Shown piece by piece: positions 1 through 8,374 of a stretch of 32,888 nucleotides of DNA. Source of the stretch: a virus. The notes below the pieces were generated by a model. It saw only the letters and a list, made by a program, of their open reading frames with translations, was not told where the DNA came from and searched no databases. The translations under genes were made by a program, and so were the position numbers. Positions within the stretch are counted from its first letter, which is position 1; every line of letters begins with the position of its first letter. The stretch is taken from positions 1 to 32,888 of IMG/VR virus record IMGVR_UViG_3300022926_002089; one strand, given 5' to 3'.

Positions 1-2
1 TT

Positions 3-161
3 ACTCCTGCTGAAGATGATACTACATTTAGAGAATACAAATATTCTGCAACTGATATACATGACTTTACATCATTCCAACTTAAAATAGTAATGAAAGG
101 AACTAATTCATCATATCCACCAGTATTAAGAGATATGAGAGGAATTGCATTGGCTGTCTAA
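3..161 (+). CDS. C-terminal end of a virion structural protein (partial)
   Basis: The open frame enters from the left edge and ends at a TAA at 159-161, leaving the last 52 residues of a larger protein. The tail contains FQLKIVMKGTNSSYPPVLRD and ends in RGIALAV. This resembles the C-termini of baseplate or tail structural proteins that I associate with marine T4-like phages, but the protein cannot be named from this fragment. The next gene starts 2 nt after the stop, so the two are probably co-transcribed. Confidence 0.6.
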   Translation, partial: TPAEDDTTFREYKYSATDIHDFTSFQLKIVMKGTNSSYPPVLRDMRGIALAV

Positions 162-162
162 T

Positions 163-384
163 ATGAGTAAATTACAAGTTGAAGGTTTTGCAAGTTTAGT
201 AAGAGATACAAACTCTAACGCAATTGTAAATGTAAATAAGTCTGAATATCAACTTTATATGAGTAGATATAAAGCAAGAGAAAAACAAAGTGATGTTTTA
301 AGAGATACAGTAAAAGAAATAAATACTTTAAAGAGTGAACTATTTGAAATTAAAAAACTATTAAAAGAGGTTATTAAAAAATAA
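163..384 (+). CDS. Small hypothetical phage protein with C-terminal coiled coil
   Basis: This is a 73-residue protein. I chose the ATG at 163 over the in-frame ATG at 145, which lies inside the upstream gene; the N-terminus then reads MSKLQVEGFASLVRD. The second half (about residues 40-73) is rich in Lys, Glu and Leu with heptad-like spacing (LKSELFEIKKLLKEVIKK) and should form a coiled coil. The stop overlaps the next start as TAATG, so translation is probably coupled. A small virion or assembly protein is likely from position, but no function is recognised. Confidence 0.7.
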   Translation: MSKLQVEGFASLVRDTNSNAIVNVNKSEYQLYMSRYKAREKQSDVLRDTVKEINTLKSELFEIKKLLKEVIKK

Positions 385-1217
385 TGGCTGTAAAATTCAT
401 ATCAGAAACAGATACACTTGAAACGTTTAGAACACAGTTCAATTCTCTAGCGGCAAGTGATTTTGGTGATATTGCAACACTTGACTCAAATATTTCTGCA
501 ACATCAGTTATAGGCGCTGTAAATGAATTGTATTCATCAATTGCAGGAAGTTTATCATTTGATATTACTGATGGCTCTAATACACAATCAATTTCAAACA
601 CTCAAGCAATTACATTTTCAGGCACAGCAAATCAAATTAGTGCTGTAGTTTCTGCTACAGATACAGTTACATTTTCTTTACCAAGTGATGTAACAATTAC
701 AGGTGAATTTACTGCACAAGGAACTGGCATTCATTCATTAGGAACTATTCAAGTTGCTGGTAATACAATTAGTTCATCAAATGCTGATACAATTACAATT
801 GATGATAATGTCACTTTATCCACAGGAAAAGTTTTGACTGTAGATACTATTTCAAGTCTAACTAATTATATTGATTTTGGATCAAAAAATTTATCAACTG
901 ACGGGTTTTTCTACACTACACAAAGTAACGGTGGGTTTGTGTTTGAAGGGACAACTGTTGATAACTTTGAAACAATTTTAGCAGCTGTTGATCCAACAGC
1001 GGACAGAATTATAACACTTCCAAATGAAACTGGTACAGTTGTAACCACAGGCAGTTCTGGTGTTATTACAGGTACAATGATCGGTACAGATACAGTTGGA
1101 GAAGCAAACATGGCCAATGATGCAATTGGACAAGATCAACTTAAAAACGTTATTACACTACAGATTTTAAACTCATCAGGTGTAGTTGTAAAAACATTAT
1201 ATGGAGCAGGCGCATAA
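384..1217 (+). CDS. Tail-fibre-like virion structural protein
   Basis: The protein has 277 residues and is dominated by Thr, Ser, Gly, Asn and Val in short beta-type repeats such as TITIDDNVTLSTGKVLTV. This is the composition of phage fibres and other trimeric beta-structured adhesins. A motif near residues 205-225 (ADRIITLPNETGTVVTTG) is common in fibre-like proteins of marine phages. The C-terminus (VITLQILNSSGVVVKTLYGA) looks like a compact capping strand. The start overlaps the preceding stop by one base. The assignment rests on composition and context; it could be a fibre, a baseplate appendage or another decorative virion protein. Confidence 0.65.
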   Translation: MAVKFISETDTLETFRTQFNSLAASDFGDIATLDSNISATSVIGAVNELYSSIAGSLSFDITDGSNTQSISNTQAITFSGTANQISAVVSATDTVTFSLPSDVTITGEFTAQGTGIHSLGTIQVAGNTISSSNADTITIDDNVTLSTGKVLTVDTISSLTNYIDFGSKNLSTDGFFYTTQSNGGFVFEGTTVDNFETILAAVDPTADRIITLPNETGTVVTTGSSGVITGTMIGTDTVGEANMANDAIGQDQLKNVITLQILNSSGVVVKTLYGAGA

Positions 1218-1221
1218 ATAT

Positions 1222-1229
1222 TATAAATA
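1222..1229 (+). promoter_or_regulatory. T4-type late promoter box
   Basis: An exact TATAAATA lies just after the preceding stop codon and 30 nt upstream of the ATG at 1260. In T4-like phages this octamer is the late promoter element read by RNA polymerase with the phage late sigma factor gp55. A GGAG ribosome site follows at about 1251-1254, as expected for a late transcript with a short leader. Confidence 0.6.
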
Positions 1230-1259
1230 GATTTATTAATATTAAATAATGGAGATATT

Positions 1260-2195
1260 ATGGCAACTAGAATACCTTTATATGAAGTTAGTGGAAATTT
1301 AAGAGAAATGTCAACTGCAATGGTTGACTCGATAGTAGATCAAATAATTTATCAATACTCATTAAATCCTAGTGTTGCATTATCAGTAGTTAGTTCAGGT
1401 GGAAATTTAGGAACAATTACAGATACTAGAAAAAAAGCTGGTGCTTATTCATGGACCCAAACAGCATTTCCAAGTGAAGCAACAACAGCAGAACCAGGCA
1501 CAGTAACAGTAAATTACTCAAAAATAAATTCATCAACAGCAACTGTATCAACAACAGCAGATACAGGAAAAACTTGGCCTGTATATTATAACGGAAGTGG
1601 TCAAATACAAGCAATGAGTTTACAAGACGTAAAAGATACATTTTTACATCCAGCAATAAATTTATTAACCGCTGCAACAACGACTACGCAACAAGCAGGA
1701 ACGTATTTTATATCATCAGCAACAAGTGTGTCTGGTGCAACAAGAATTTCATCAACTGCTGTATTTAGTGATACAAGAGCCAATACAAGTTTATATACAG
1801 CTGGTGGTATTCCAGAAACACTGGATCAACCAACAACAATTACAAATTATTATTTGTATAGAGTAAATGGATCAGCACCATCTTTTACATTACCATATGC
1901 TATCAACGAAGATGAGAATATTCATCAATATACATCTACCACATTTAATTCATTGGTGCAAGAATGGATTAGATATACTGCTGCTTCTTCTACAGATGGA
2001 TATAAAATAACTTATAATTTAGGATCATCTGGTTCCGGAAATATAAGAGGTTCTGGTATGGCAAATACTATTTTAAATGGTTCTGGTAATTATCAAACAC
2101 GATATGTAAACACAGACGATTATAGAGCACAAGAGTTTCCAAATGGAACAGCAGTAACAGCAAATACCTATTACTTGCGTATAAATAAATCGTAA
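1260..2195 (+). CDS. Virion structural protein (marine T4-like phage type)
   Basis: This 311-residue protein has its own late promoter box and a GGAG site about 5 nt before the ATG. Residues 1-35 (MATRIPLYEVSGNLREMSTA...) look like a helical N-terminal segment. The rest is rich in Ser, Thr, Ala and Tyr and predicted to be mostly beta structure. No enzyme motif is visible. Composition, the late promoter and the neighbouring fibre-like gene support a virion component, probably tail or baseplate. Its last codons contain the late promoter of the next gene. Confidence 0.6.
   Translation: MATRIPLYEVSGNLREMSTAMVDSIVDQIIYQYSLNPSVALSVVSSGGNLGTITDTRKKAGAYSWTQTAFPSEATTAEPGTVTVNYSKINSSTATVSTTADTGKTWPVYYNGSGQIQAMSLQDVKDTFLHPAINLLTAATTTTQQAGTYFISSATSVSGATRISSTAVFSDTRANTSLYTAGGIPETLDQPTTITNYYLYRVNGSAPSFTLPYAINEDENIHQYTSTTFNSLVQEWIRYTAASSTDGYKITYNLGSSGSGNIRGSGMANTILNGSGNYQTRYVNTDDYRAQEFPNGTAVTANTYYLRINKS
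2180..2187 (+). promoter_or_regulatory. T4-type late promoter box inside the end of the upstream gene
   Basis: An exact TATAAATA is embedded in the last codons of the upstream gene (encoding INKS), 33 nt before the ATG at 2221. Spacing to the start resembles the box at 1222. The downstream gene also has a clear AAAGGA ribosome site. Confidence 0.55.
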
Positions 2196-2220
2196 TATAA
2201 TTTATTAATGAAAGGACATT

Positions 2221-2712
2221 ATGTTAACTGAAGAATTTTTAAAAGATAATTTTTTAACTGCATATTTTATAGATAATGAAAGACAAAATATAGAAGTGCA
2301 AACAACAACTGAAGATAAGAAATCAGTATTTACAACCATCATACCATACGAAGAAAATAATCCTCAATATCAAGCACTTATAAAGTACATGAATATTGAT
2401 GAAATACATGAATCAACATATCAAAAAAATAAAACAGAACAAGAACAGTTTGAAAAATCTGTAATGAGAATAGCTGAAAAAGAAGGATTAGTACTTAGTG
2501 AAAATCGTTTGGATACTAAGTTTTATCCAAGAATTATACAAGCTTTACTTGAAGAGGTTGACAATATTGATCAAATATTTGCTTTAAAATTAGCACTTTT
2601 TGAGCATAAAGCTATTAGTGATTCAAAAAATGATGACGCAAAGAAAAAATTAAGACAGGCTAAAGACAAATTAGAAGCTCTTAAAGTTGCAATTGATATT
2701 GTAAGCAAATAA
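2221..2712 (+). CDS. Hypothetical phage protein, acidic/helical
   Basis: The protein has 163 residues and an AAAGGA ribosome site about 6 nt upstream of the ATG. Residues 1-55 look like a small mixed alpha/beta domain. Residues 65-163 are mostly helical, with a strongly charged C-terminal segment (DDAKKKLRQAKDKLEALKVA) that should form a coiled coil. No catalytic motif, signal peptide or membrane segment is visible. Position between virion genes suggests a virion or chaperone-like role, but this is inference only. Confidence 0.6.
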   Translation: MLTEEFLKDNFLTAYFIDNERQNIEVQTTTEDKKSVFTTIIPYEENNPQYQALIKYMNIDEIHESTYQKNKTEQEQFEKSVMRIAEKEGLVLSENRLDTKFYPRIIQALLEEVDNIDQIFALKLALFEHKAISDSKNDDAKKKLRQAKDKLEALKVAIDIVSK

Positions 2713-2721
2713 TGATTGGTT

Positions 2722-3300
2722 GTGAAAACTCTTATAATATTAATAGACTTTTATGGACATCCCTCTTTAACTTCCGACAAATATAGTGATAATGTAAGAT
2801 ATTCAGCTTTAGCAGAAATATTATCTTCAACACATATTGATAGAGAAAAATGTGTATTATTTTCAACATCAATTAATAAATTTGATGAAAGACTAAAAGA
2901 GCTTAGAAATATAGCTCTTCATAATGCATTTAAATGGATTATACCAACTGAAAATGAATCTAACGATAACATATACTCTATAGATTACTTAAAGTTAAAA
3001 CTACAACAATATTTAAATTTTAATTTAGATAAAGAAGATACACAAGTAATAGTAACTGGAACAAACACTTCAGGATGTGTATTTAAAACTAAAAAAATTG
3101 GTGCTTATCACTTTGTAAAAGCTGGTTACAAAACAAAAATTTATTTACCTATGTGTGCTGAATATGAACACAAAGGTATTAATGATTTTGAAAGAAATTC
3201 AAATGCCTTTGCACAATTATATAAAAATATAAAAAAATTTGACTGTTTTGATATAGACATTTGTAAAGACTTTTCAGATTTGAGATTACCTTATCTTTAA
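2722..3300 (+). CDS. Isochorismatase-like cysteine hydrolase fold protein
   Basis: From GTG 2722 the protein has 192 residues and begins MKTLIILIDFYG; a TTG at 2716 in frame is the alternative. No ATG is available in this frame at the N-terminus. The N-terminal strand ending in Asp (LIILIDFYG) and the later block VIVTGTNTSGCVFKT, followed by GY and another Cys, match the order of isochorismatase/nicotinamidase folds, where the Cys after the G-T segment is the nucleophile. That family hydrolyses small amides or enol ethers; the substrate here is unknown. The 3' end overlaps the convergent gene by 15 nt. The family call is tentative. Confidence 0.45.
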   Translation: MKTLIILIDFYGHPSLTSDKYSDNVRYSALAEILSSTHIDREKCVLFSTSINKFDERLKELRNIALHNAFKWIIPTENESNDNIYSIDYLKLKLQQYLNFNLDKEDTQVIVTGTNTSGCVFKTKKIGAYHFVKAGYKTKIYLPMCAEYEHKGINDFERNSNAFAQLYKNIKKFDCFDIDICKDFSDLRLPYL

Positions 3301-3858
3301 AAAATAATTAGAATACCAACCCGTCCAACCTTTCTCTTGTAAGTGGTGCATTTGACCGAGTGTACACATACTATATGATAATGGCTTATAGTAGATATAA
3401 TTTTTTATTGAAGGACATATCTTATCAAATGTTTCATAATCTATGTTTTTATAATACCACTCATCACTTCCTCTAATATAAGAAGCCACATACTCTTTAT
3501 CATTCTCTTTAAATTTGTCCCATATATATGATACATCACCAGTCCATGATACAATAGATGAATTAAGTGGTGTGTGGGCTCGATCTCTCCACCATGTATC
3601 ATCTAATAGTGTAAAGTTCTTTCGTACAAGATTAGGAAGTTTGTTGTAAATAATAACATCTAAATCGAAATATAAATTTTCACCATCTCGGAACTTATCA
3701 TACATTTGAAATTTATTAAACCAATTGCCATATAGGTCTTCTTCTATAACTTCAAAGCTATCATACTTTAGACCAGAGTACTTATCAATCATATGTTTTA
3801 GATTATCAACGTGCCATTGAGTAAACTTACTACCAAATCTGCAACAAATTATTCTCAT
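3286..3858 (-). CDS. DxD glycosyltransferase-like protein
   Basis: This 190-residue protein has a short beta strand running into an Asp-x-Asp site (NLYFDLDVII, D65/D67), the metal and nucleotide-sugar site of GT-A glycosyltransferases. A downstream SSIVSWTGD segment fits an acceptor-side loop of GT8-like enzymes. It is shorter than the other DxD proteins nearby (254 and 287 residues) and may be a minimal or diverged version. It is the last gene of the leftward group and its 3' end overlaps the convergent gene. The sugar donor and acceptor cannot be told from sequence. Confidence 0.6.
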   Translation of the reverse strand: MRIICCRFGSKFTQWHVDNLKHMIDKYSGLKYDSFEVIEEDLYGNWFNKFQMYDKFRDGENLYFDLDVIIYNKLPNLVRKNFTLLDDTWWRDRAHTPLNSSIVSWTGDVSYIWDKFKENDKEYVASYIRGSDEWYYKNIDYETFDKICPSIKNYIYYKPLSYSMCTLGQMHHLQEKGWTGWYSNYFLKIR

Positions 3859-3907
3859 ATCATCAACTTTGCATCAACTATATTAATAGACCTCTCGTAA
3901 AAAGGAA

Positions 3908-4747
3908 TTATTCAATTTCTATAAGTTTAATATCTCGGAAACGTTCGGTGTTAGTAGATAGTGATGGTTTTTCAGGTAAGTGATGAATATTGCCGTAAGG
4001 ATCAACTGCTTTATCTGAAGTTCTTATATCTACGATTTTACATTGTCTATATTTCCAACCTCTAATATCTCGTTCATCACCTTTATCATGTAAAGAAAGA
4101 TTGTGGCCATTAGCAGCACCAATTACTAATTCATAATCATCAAATTCATTTCTCGGTCTACCTTCTTGTGGATAACCTATTCCTAAACCATATAACATTT
4201 TTTTCTTTTTATGAACGTAAATATCATCAAAAAGACCTAATCTACGTTCCCAATTAAAATCACAATCTGGACCTTGACTGTTGTTTTTATTACATCCTGT
4301 AGCATATCCTAATTCAGCTGCAGCTCTCATAACTAATCCTAGTGCTGTACCTACAGCTACCAAGCCATTTTCCCATCTAGGAGCATGATCAGTTTTAGCG
4401 GTTGTTCCATCAACCATTGAATTTCTTGCTGTAGGCGGATGTTTCATAACAAATAACATAAAAAAGTTGGCATTTACTTGAGGATTTCTCCAAGTTGCTG
4501 GTGGTCTATTAGATATGTCACTTGAATGAGTTGAACCCCACGTCCACTTGTATAATTCTTCGATTGTTTTTCTTTTATATGTGTAGTAGACATCATAATA
4601 TGCTTCATGTTGTTTTGAAGGAGCATTTTGTGCTACCCACAAAAGATAGTCAATGTGTTCTTTAGGAATTTCTTTTGAATGATCCCAATTTCTTTGACAT
4701 TTTTGTATTTTTTCTATATACTCTTTTTGTTTTTTTATATCAACCAT
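3908..4747 (-). CDS. Nitroreductase-family protein (copy 1)
   Basis: I chose the ATG at 4747 (279 residues, MVDIKKQKEYIEKIQ) rather than the one at 4798, because the latter lies inside the upstream gene and a late promoter box sits between them. The N-terminal pattern of a helix, IPKEHIDYLLWVAQNAPSKQ and then a beta strand is the FMN-binding start of nitroreductases. The segment VAVGTALGLVMRAAAELGYATGC is the typical central helix followed by a Gly-Tyr turn. The family uses FMN and NAD(P)H to reduce or oxidise small molecules and sometimes cofactors. A second, diverged copy lies at 9201-9926. The substrate is unknown. Confidence 0.75.
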   Translation of the reverse strand: MVDIKKQKEYIEKIQKCQRNWDHSKEIPKEHIDYLLWVAQNAPSKQHEAYYDVYYTYKRKTIEELYKWTWGSTHSSDISNRPPATWRNPQVNANFFMLFVMKHPPTARNSMVDGTTAKTDHAPRWENGLVAVGTALGLVMRAAAELGYATGCNKNNSQGPDCDFNWERRLGLFDDIYVHKKKKMLYGLGIGYPQEGRPRNEFDDYELVIGAANGHNLSLHDKGDERDIRGWKYRQCKIVDIRTSDKAVDPYGNIHHLPEKPSLSTNTERFRDIKLIEIE

Positions 4748-4760
4748 AAATATCTTTTTA

Positions 4761-6167
4761 TTATTTATAATATTTTTTAAGTTCTGGAAATACGTCAAAT
4801 AAGTTCATTTCCCATTTAGTTCCTTTATAAGCTTTATCTTGTTTTAACATGTAATTCAATGTATCTTGGAAATCATTGTCTTTTTCTTCAGGCAATTTGA
4901 GTGCAGCTTGTATGTCTGGCCAACCTTCATATTTTGATATTAACTGTTCTTTTAATTCTTTAGGTAAATTGTTTACTCTTAATGATTTAGGTCGCTCTAT
5001 CATCAACCAACCAGCACTTCTAATACCAGGATTTTCTTTACAATATTTAATAACCTCATCAAAACGTAAAACACTAAAACACGTAACTACTGAATTTACA
5101 TCAACAAAGGCTTTACCTTGATATTTTTTTGAATTTAGTAGGTCTATATTATCTTCAATTTCTCTCCAATTTGATCTTCTTCTTAAATATTCAGCATATT
5201 GACCAACACCGTCAATAGATGCAGTAAATGACGTTTGTTTAAATTTTGGAACAAAGTCTATAAATTTATGATTACCTTCACCTAATTTAGTAAGATTAGT
5301 TTGAAATTTAACTACAATATTTGGGGCATGACCTGTTTTAACTATTTCAGTTAAAAAATCAAAATATCTTTTCATTATTAATGGTTCACCGCCTATAATT
5401 TTTATACTATTTAAATAAGGTGCAAGTTCTTTTATCTGTTCAATAACTTCTTTTTTATCTATTTTATTTAAATTATCTTCAACAAGTTTAATTTTTCTAA
5501 CTGTATTTTTCATTGACCCAAACATTTTTTCACTATATACTTTGTGTTTATTCATCATATCAATACGCATGGATGAGCTGTCATGGTTACACATATGACA
5601 ATCTAAATTACATTCTATTCCAAATGATTTCAGTTGTATCTGCATTATTCTTTCATCAAAAGTCCAAAAACCTGTTTTTTCAAACATTCTGACATTTCTT
5701 TCAATTGCATCCCAACGACCTTTACTGTTTGACTCTCTCCACATGTGATGTGTTCTTCTGGATTTACCGTAACGTTTTTCATCACTAATACATCTTATGC
5801 AATGTTCGTTTATAGCTTTAGTACCTTTTGAAGGATCTAACATTTCTTTTCTAAGATTATTAAGATAATCACTATCTTCCATCCATGATTTTATTGAAGT
5901 GTTGTTTATATTGTGTTTATCACTTTTACCTGCAAGACAACAAGCTTTGTACGAACCATCTAATTCTATAAACATTTCAGCAAATGGATGAACACAAAAC
6001 CAACTTCTCTTATCTTTTGCCCTATTCATAATAGAATTAGGATCTTTTTTACGTTCTTCACCCTCTTTTGATAAAGTTGAAAACCAATCTGACGTATCAA
6101 CATCTCCTGGCCTACTATTAGATACAGCAGCCATCTTTTTTTCTTTAAAAATTTTATCTTTTGTCAT
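4761..6167 (-). CDS. Radical SAM protein with N-terminal twitch/SPASM-like cysteine domain
   Basis: This 468-residue protein has a radical SAM core with CNLDCHMC (C186, C190, C193) for the 4Fe-4S cluster and GGEP at about 259-262 for SAM binding. Before the core, C58, the pair C76-C77, C123 and C126 form an auxiliary-cluster domain (CVHPFAEM, ACCLAG, CIRC), as in twitch/SPASM radical SAM proteins. The order is unusual in that this domain comes first. Proteins of this type are known from marine myoviruses, with unknown substrates. The ATG overlaps the upstream stop by one base, so translation is probably coupled to the glycosyltransferase gene. Family assignment is strong; the reaction is not known. 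Confidence 0.85.
   Translation of the reverse strand: MTKDKIFKEKKMAAVSNSRPGDVDTSDWFSTLSKEGEERKKDPNSIMNRAKDKRSWFCVHPFAEMFIELDGSYKACCLAGKSDKHNINNTSIKSWMEDSDYLNNLRKEMLDPSKGTKAINEHCIRCISDEKRYGKSRRTHHMWRESNSKGRWDAIERNVRMFEKTGFWTFDERIMQIQLKSFGIECNLDCHMCNHDSSSMRIDMMNKHKVYSEKMFGSMKNTVRKIKLVEDNLNKIDKKEVIEQIKELAPYLNSIKIIGGEPLIMKRYFDFLTEIVKTGHAPNIVVKFQTNLTKLGEGNHKFIDFVPKFKQTSFTASIDGVGQYAEYLRRRSNWREIEDNIDLLNSKKYQGKAFVDVNSVVTCFSVLRFDEVIKYCKENPGIRSAGWLMIERPKSLRVNNLPKELKEQLISKYEGWPDIQAALKLPEEKDNDFQDTLNYMLKQDKAYKGTKWEMNLFDVFPELKKYYK
4762..4769 (-). promoter_or_regulatory. T4-type late promoter box overlapping a stop codon
   Basis: On the minus strand 4769-4762 reads exactly TATAAATA. It overlaps the TAA of the radical SAM gene (4763-4761) and lies 14 nt before the ATG at 4747, so a transcript begun here would have a leader of under about 10 nt. 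It would give the nitroreductase gene its own late promoter within the leftward group. Confidence 0.55.
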
Positions 6168-6931
6168 TATAACCAGTACTTTTTTATAAACATGTCATTG
6201 TGAGTATGTATGTTTTTGTTTACACCCAAAAAATGAACAATTTTTATTTTATCATTTACATCATCTAATATCATATAGTCAGTATTAAATTTTTTAGAAT
6301 ACATTTTATTTAGCACCATTCGTTCTCTATTAGTATCAGCATATTTAGCTATCCATTCAGCTGGTATTTTTTTTATTTTACTATTATACTGTTCTAATTT
6401 CCAATTAACAAAATTTTGTTCTCCATAATATTTGTAATGAACATCACCTTTGTTGTAGTAATGAAGCTGCCAATACTCTGGATTTAATGAAAAATCATCC
6501 CATATAAACTTCAAACTACCCGATTTAAACTTGTAAAATCCTCCGTTTATAGGTAAAACTACTTTTTCTGCAAATTGATTGGTTTTACTATTCCACCAGC
6601 TTTCATACGTTAATAATTCGTTATCATTGACAGGATAAGATAGTATTTGATCTATATTATTAACAATTACTTGATCTATATCCATAATAATAATATCATC
6701 ATTTGGTTGTTGATAACCAAATTGTGGACTAAAAAACTTTAACTTATGCCAATGTTTTTTTATATTACTATGATGATTGTATGGTAATACAAGATCAGCT
6801 TCAACGTCCGTATCACTTAGACATATAAATTGAAATGGTACTGAGCTATTTCTTTTTAGTGATTTATACAACCTAGAAACATAATCAGGAGTATATGAAC
6901 CTTTAAAATATACTGTGCATATTTTAAGCAT
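6167..6931 (-). CDS. GT-A (DxD) glycosyltransferase-like protein
   Basis: The protein has 254 residues. The strand IIIMDIDQVIV carries D84 and D86, the DxD site of GT-A glycosyltransferases. Downstream, LPINGGFYKF and then YYGEQNFVNW match the order of acceptor loop and E-Q motif seen in GT8-like enzymes. The start overlaps the upstream gene by 8 nt. It belongs to the same loose family as the 6924-7787 and 3286-3858 proteins. Probable role is sugar transfer onto a glycan, lipid or protein; donor and acceptor are unknown. Confidence 0.75.
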   Translation of the reverse strand: MLKICTVYFKGSYTPDYVSRLYKSLKRNSSVPFQFICLSDTDVEADLVLPYNHHSNIKKHWHKLKFFSPQFGYQQPNDDIIIMDIDQVIVNNIDQILSYPVNDNELLTYESWWNSKTNQFAEKVVLPINGGFYKFKSGSLKFIWDDFSLNPEYWQLHYYNKGDVHYKYYGEQNFVNWKLEQYNSKIKKIPAEWIAKYADTNRERMVLNKMYSKKFNTDYMILDDVNDKIKIVHFLGVNKNIHTHNDMFIKKYWL

Positions 6932-7787
6932 TATAAGCTCTCCACACTATATCAAATCTTTTATTAATAGCGTGACATAAGACTACTTCATTTGGTATAT
7001 ATCCTTGATTGTAAAAGAAATAATGCCATCTATCTTCTAACCATTGAACATTAACATTATTTTCTGCTAGTTTAACAGCAAAAAGCGTTTCGTTATCCCA
7101 ACCAAAAAAGTTTGTTATTTTTTCAGGAAAAAAATCGTGTCCTTTTGTAAGTTTACCCATTTCATTTAAATCAGATTTAAAGTTATCAAAATATTTTAAC
7201 TGTTTTAGATGATCTTTATTAATTCCTACAATACCTGTATTAACAACATTATGTTTGATGTCTAACCCTCTATCCATTAACATGGCTTGGGCATTATAAT
7301 ATTTTGATGTTGGACTTCTTATAGTTTGTGTATGATCAGTAACTTGACTCATCTGTAAAACTTTGTGAGTGTTATGGTGTATAGCAATCCCTTTTGACAA
7401 ATCCCATCTTTCAAAAAAGTTATCAGATTTCATAGGTATAACGTCAAAATCTAAATAAAGTATTTCATCATAATTTTTTGCTAATTCATATAGAAGATGT
7501 AATTTATAAAAATTTACTATATTGTATGTTGTTAAAAATGGATATTGTGATTTTAATTTGTCTTTGTAAAATATAAAAGCACTATCATACTCAAACATTT
7601 TAAAAGGTACATCTATTTGATTAGCATACCATTTTTTGCAGGCTACTAACTTAGAATAGTTTTGTTTAAATGCATCTTTAGTTACATAATTTATGGGTGT
7701 ATGATTTTCTTTAAGTATATTTTTATCAAATATATCTAATTCATCTTTTGGAATGTCAATGTAAAAACTATATATTACTCTTTTCAT
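6924..7787 (-). CDS. GT-A (DxD) glycosyltransferase-like protein
   Basis: The protein has 287 residues. The segment YDEILYLDFDVIPM carries D113 and D115 at the end of a hydrophobic strand, as in GT8/GT32-type glycosyltransferases. A later VVNTGIVGINKDH block is the usual 'N-x-G' acceptor loop, and FGWDNETLFA carries a D-N-E motif. The C-terminal His-rich segment may add a metal or phosphate ligand (VVLCHAI). It overlaps both neighbours by 4-8 nt. Sugar specificity cannot be told. Confidence 0.75.
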   Translation of the reverse strand: MKRVIYSFYIDIPKDELDIFDKNILKENHTPINYVTKDAFKQNYSKLVACKKWYANQIDVPFKMFEYDSAFIFYKDKLKSQYPFLTTYNIVNFYKLHLLYELAKNYDEILYLDFDVIPMKSDNFFERWDLSKGIAIHHNTHKVLQMSQVTDHTQTIRSPTSKYYNAQAMLMDRGLDIKHNVVNTGIVGINKDHLKQLKYFDNFKSDLNEMGKLTKGHDFFPEKITNFFGWDNETLFAVKLAENNVNVQWLEDRWHYFFYNQGYIPNEVVLCHAINKRFDIVWRAYNA

Positions 7788-8374
7788 AATTTACCTACTA
7801 ATATAAATCTTGTTCCTCTATCATCTTTAATATTATCTTCAATTAATACCTTAGCGTTTTTAGGCAATTGATTTTTAAATTCCTCAATATTATTAACACA
7901 GTTAATATGACCTTCTATATTAAACATATTATTAGATGTAAAAGCGAAATAAGCTTTAGACTTATCTAGTGCCTTTAAATCTTTCATTGGCTTCATATGT
8001 TCACAAGAAGTATTAATAATAAGGTTTGCATATCTTATTCTACCATATCTATTTTCATCAAACACATCACTTGTAATAAAATCTAAATTTTTATAATGTT
8101 TAAATAATCTTTGTTTTGCTATACTAATAACATTTTTATCTAAATCAATTAATGAAATCCTTTTTGCTTCTTTAAAAGACGGAATAAAGATACTTCCATA
8201 CCAACTACCTAATATGGTTATTTCTGAATCACTATTTACAATATTTAAATCTCTAATATGAGATATAATTTTTTCTTTTGACAAAAATTGATTAGGACTA
8301 TATGAGTCTAATAGATCGCTATTGTGTCTTGCCTCAGCTATTATATTTTTAAATAATTGTAAATCAATTTCCAT
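7784..8374 (-). CDS. Class I SAM-dependent methyltransferase-like protein
   Basis: The protein has 196 residues. ITILGSWYGSIFIPSF is a degenerate glycine motif I, followed by RISLIDLDKNVISIAKQRL, where an Asp ends strand 2, as in Rossmann methyltransferases. A strand near residues 115-122 (YANLIINTSCEH) fits motif IV. It is shorter than most and has a weak Gly loop, so catalytic function is not certain. The start overlaps the next gene upstream by one base. The acceptor is unknown. Confidence 0.6.
   Translation of the reverse strand: MEIDLQLFKNIIAEARHNSDLLDSYSPNQFLSKEKIISHIRDLNIVNSDSEITILGSWYGSIFIPSFKEAKRISLIDLDKNVISIAKQRLFKHYKNLDFITSDVFDENRYGRIRYANLIINTSCEHMKPMKDLKALDKSKAYFAFTSNNMFNIEGHINCVNNIEEFKNQLPKNAKVLIEDNIKDDRGTRFILVGKL

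Noticed and set aside
1426-1783. Leu/Val-rich minus-strand frames opposite the 1260-2195 gene, which look like membrane segments.
   Set aside because: The hydrophobic runs are antisense of Asn/Thr/Ser-rich codons; the plus-strand gene has a promoter, ribosome site and full-length frame.
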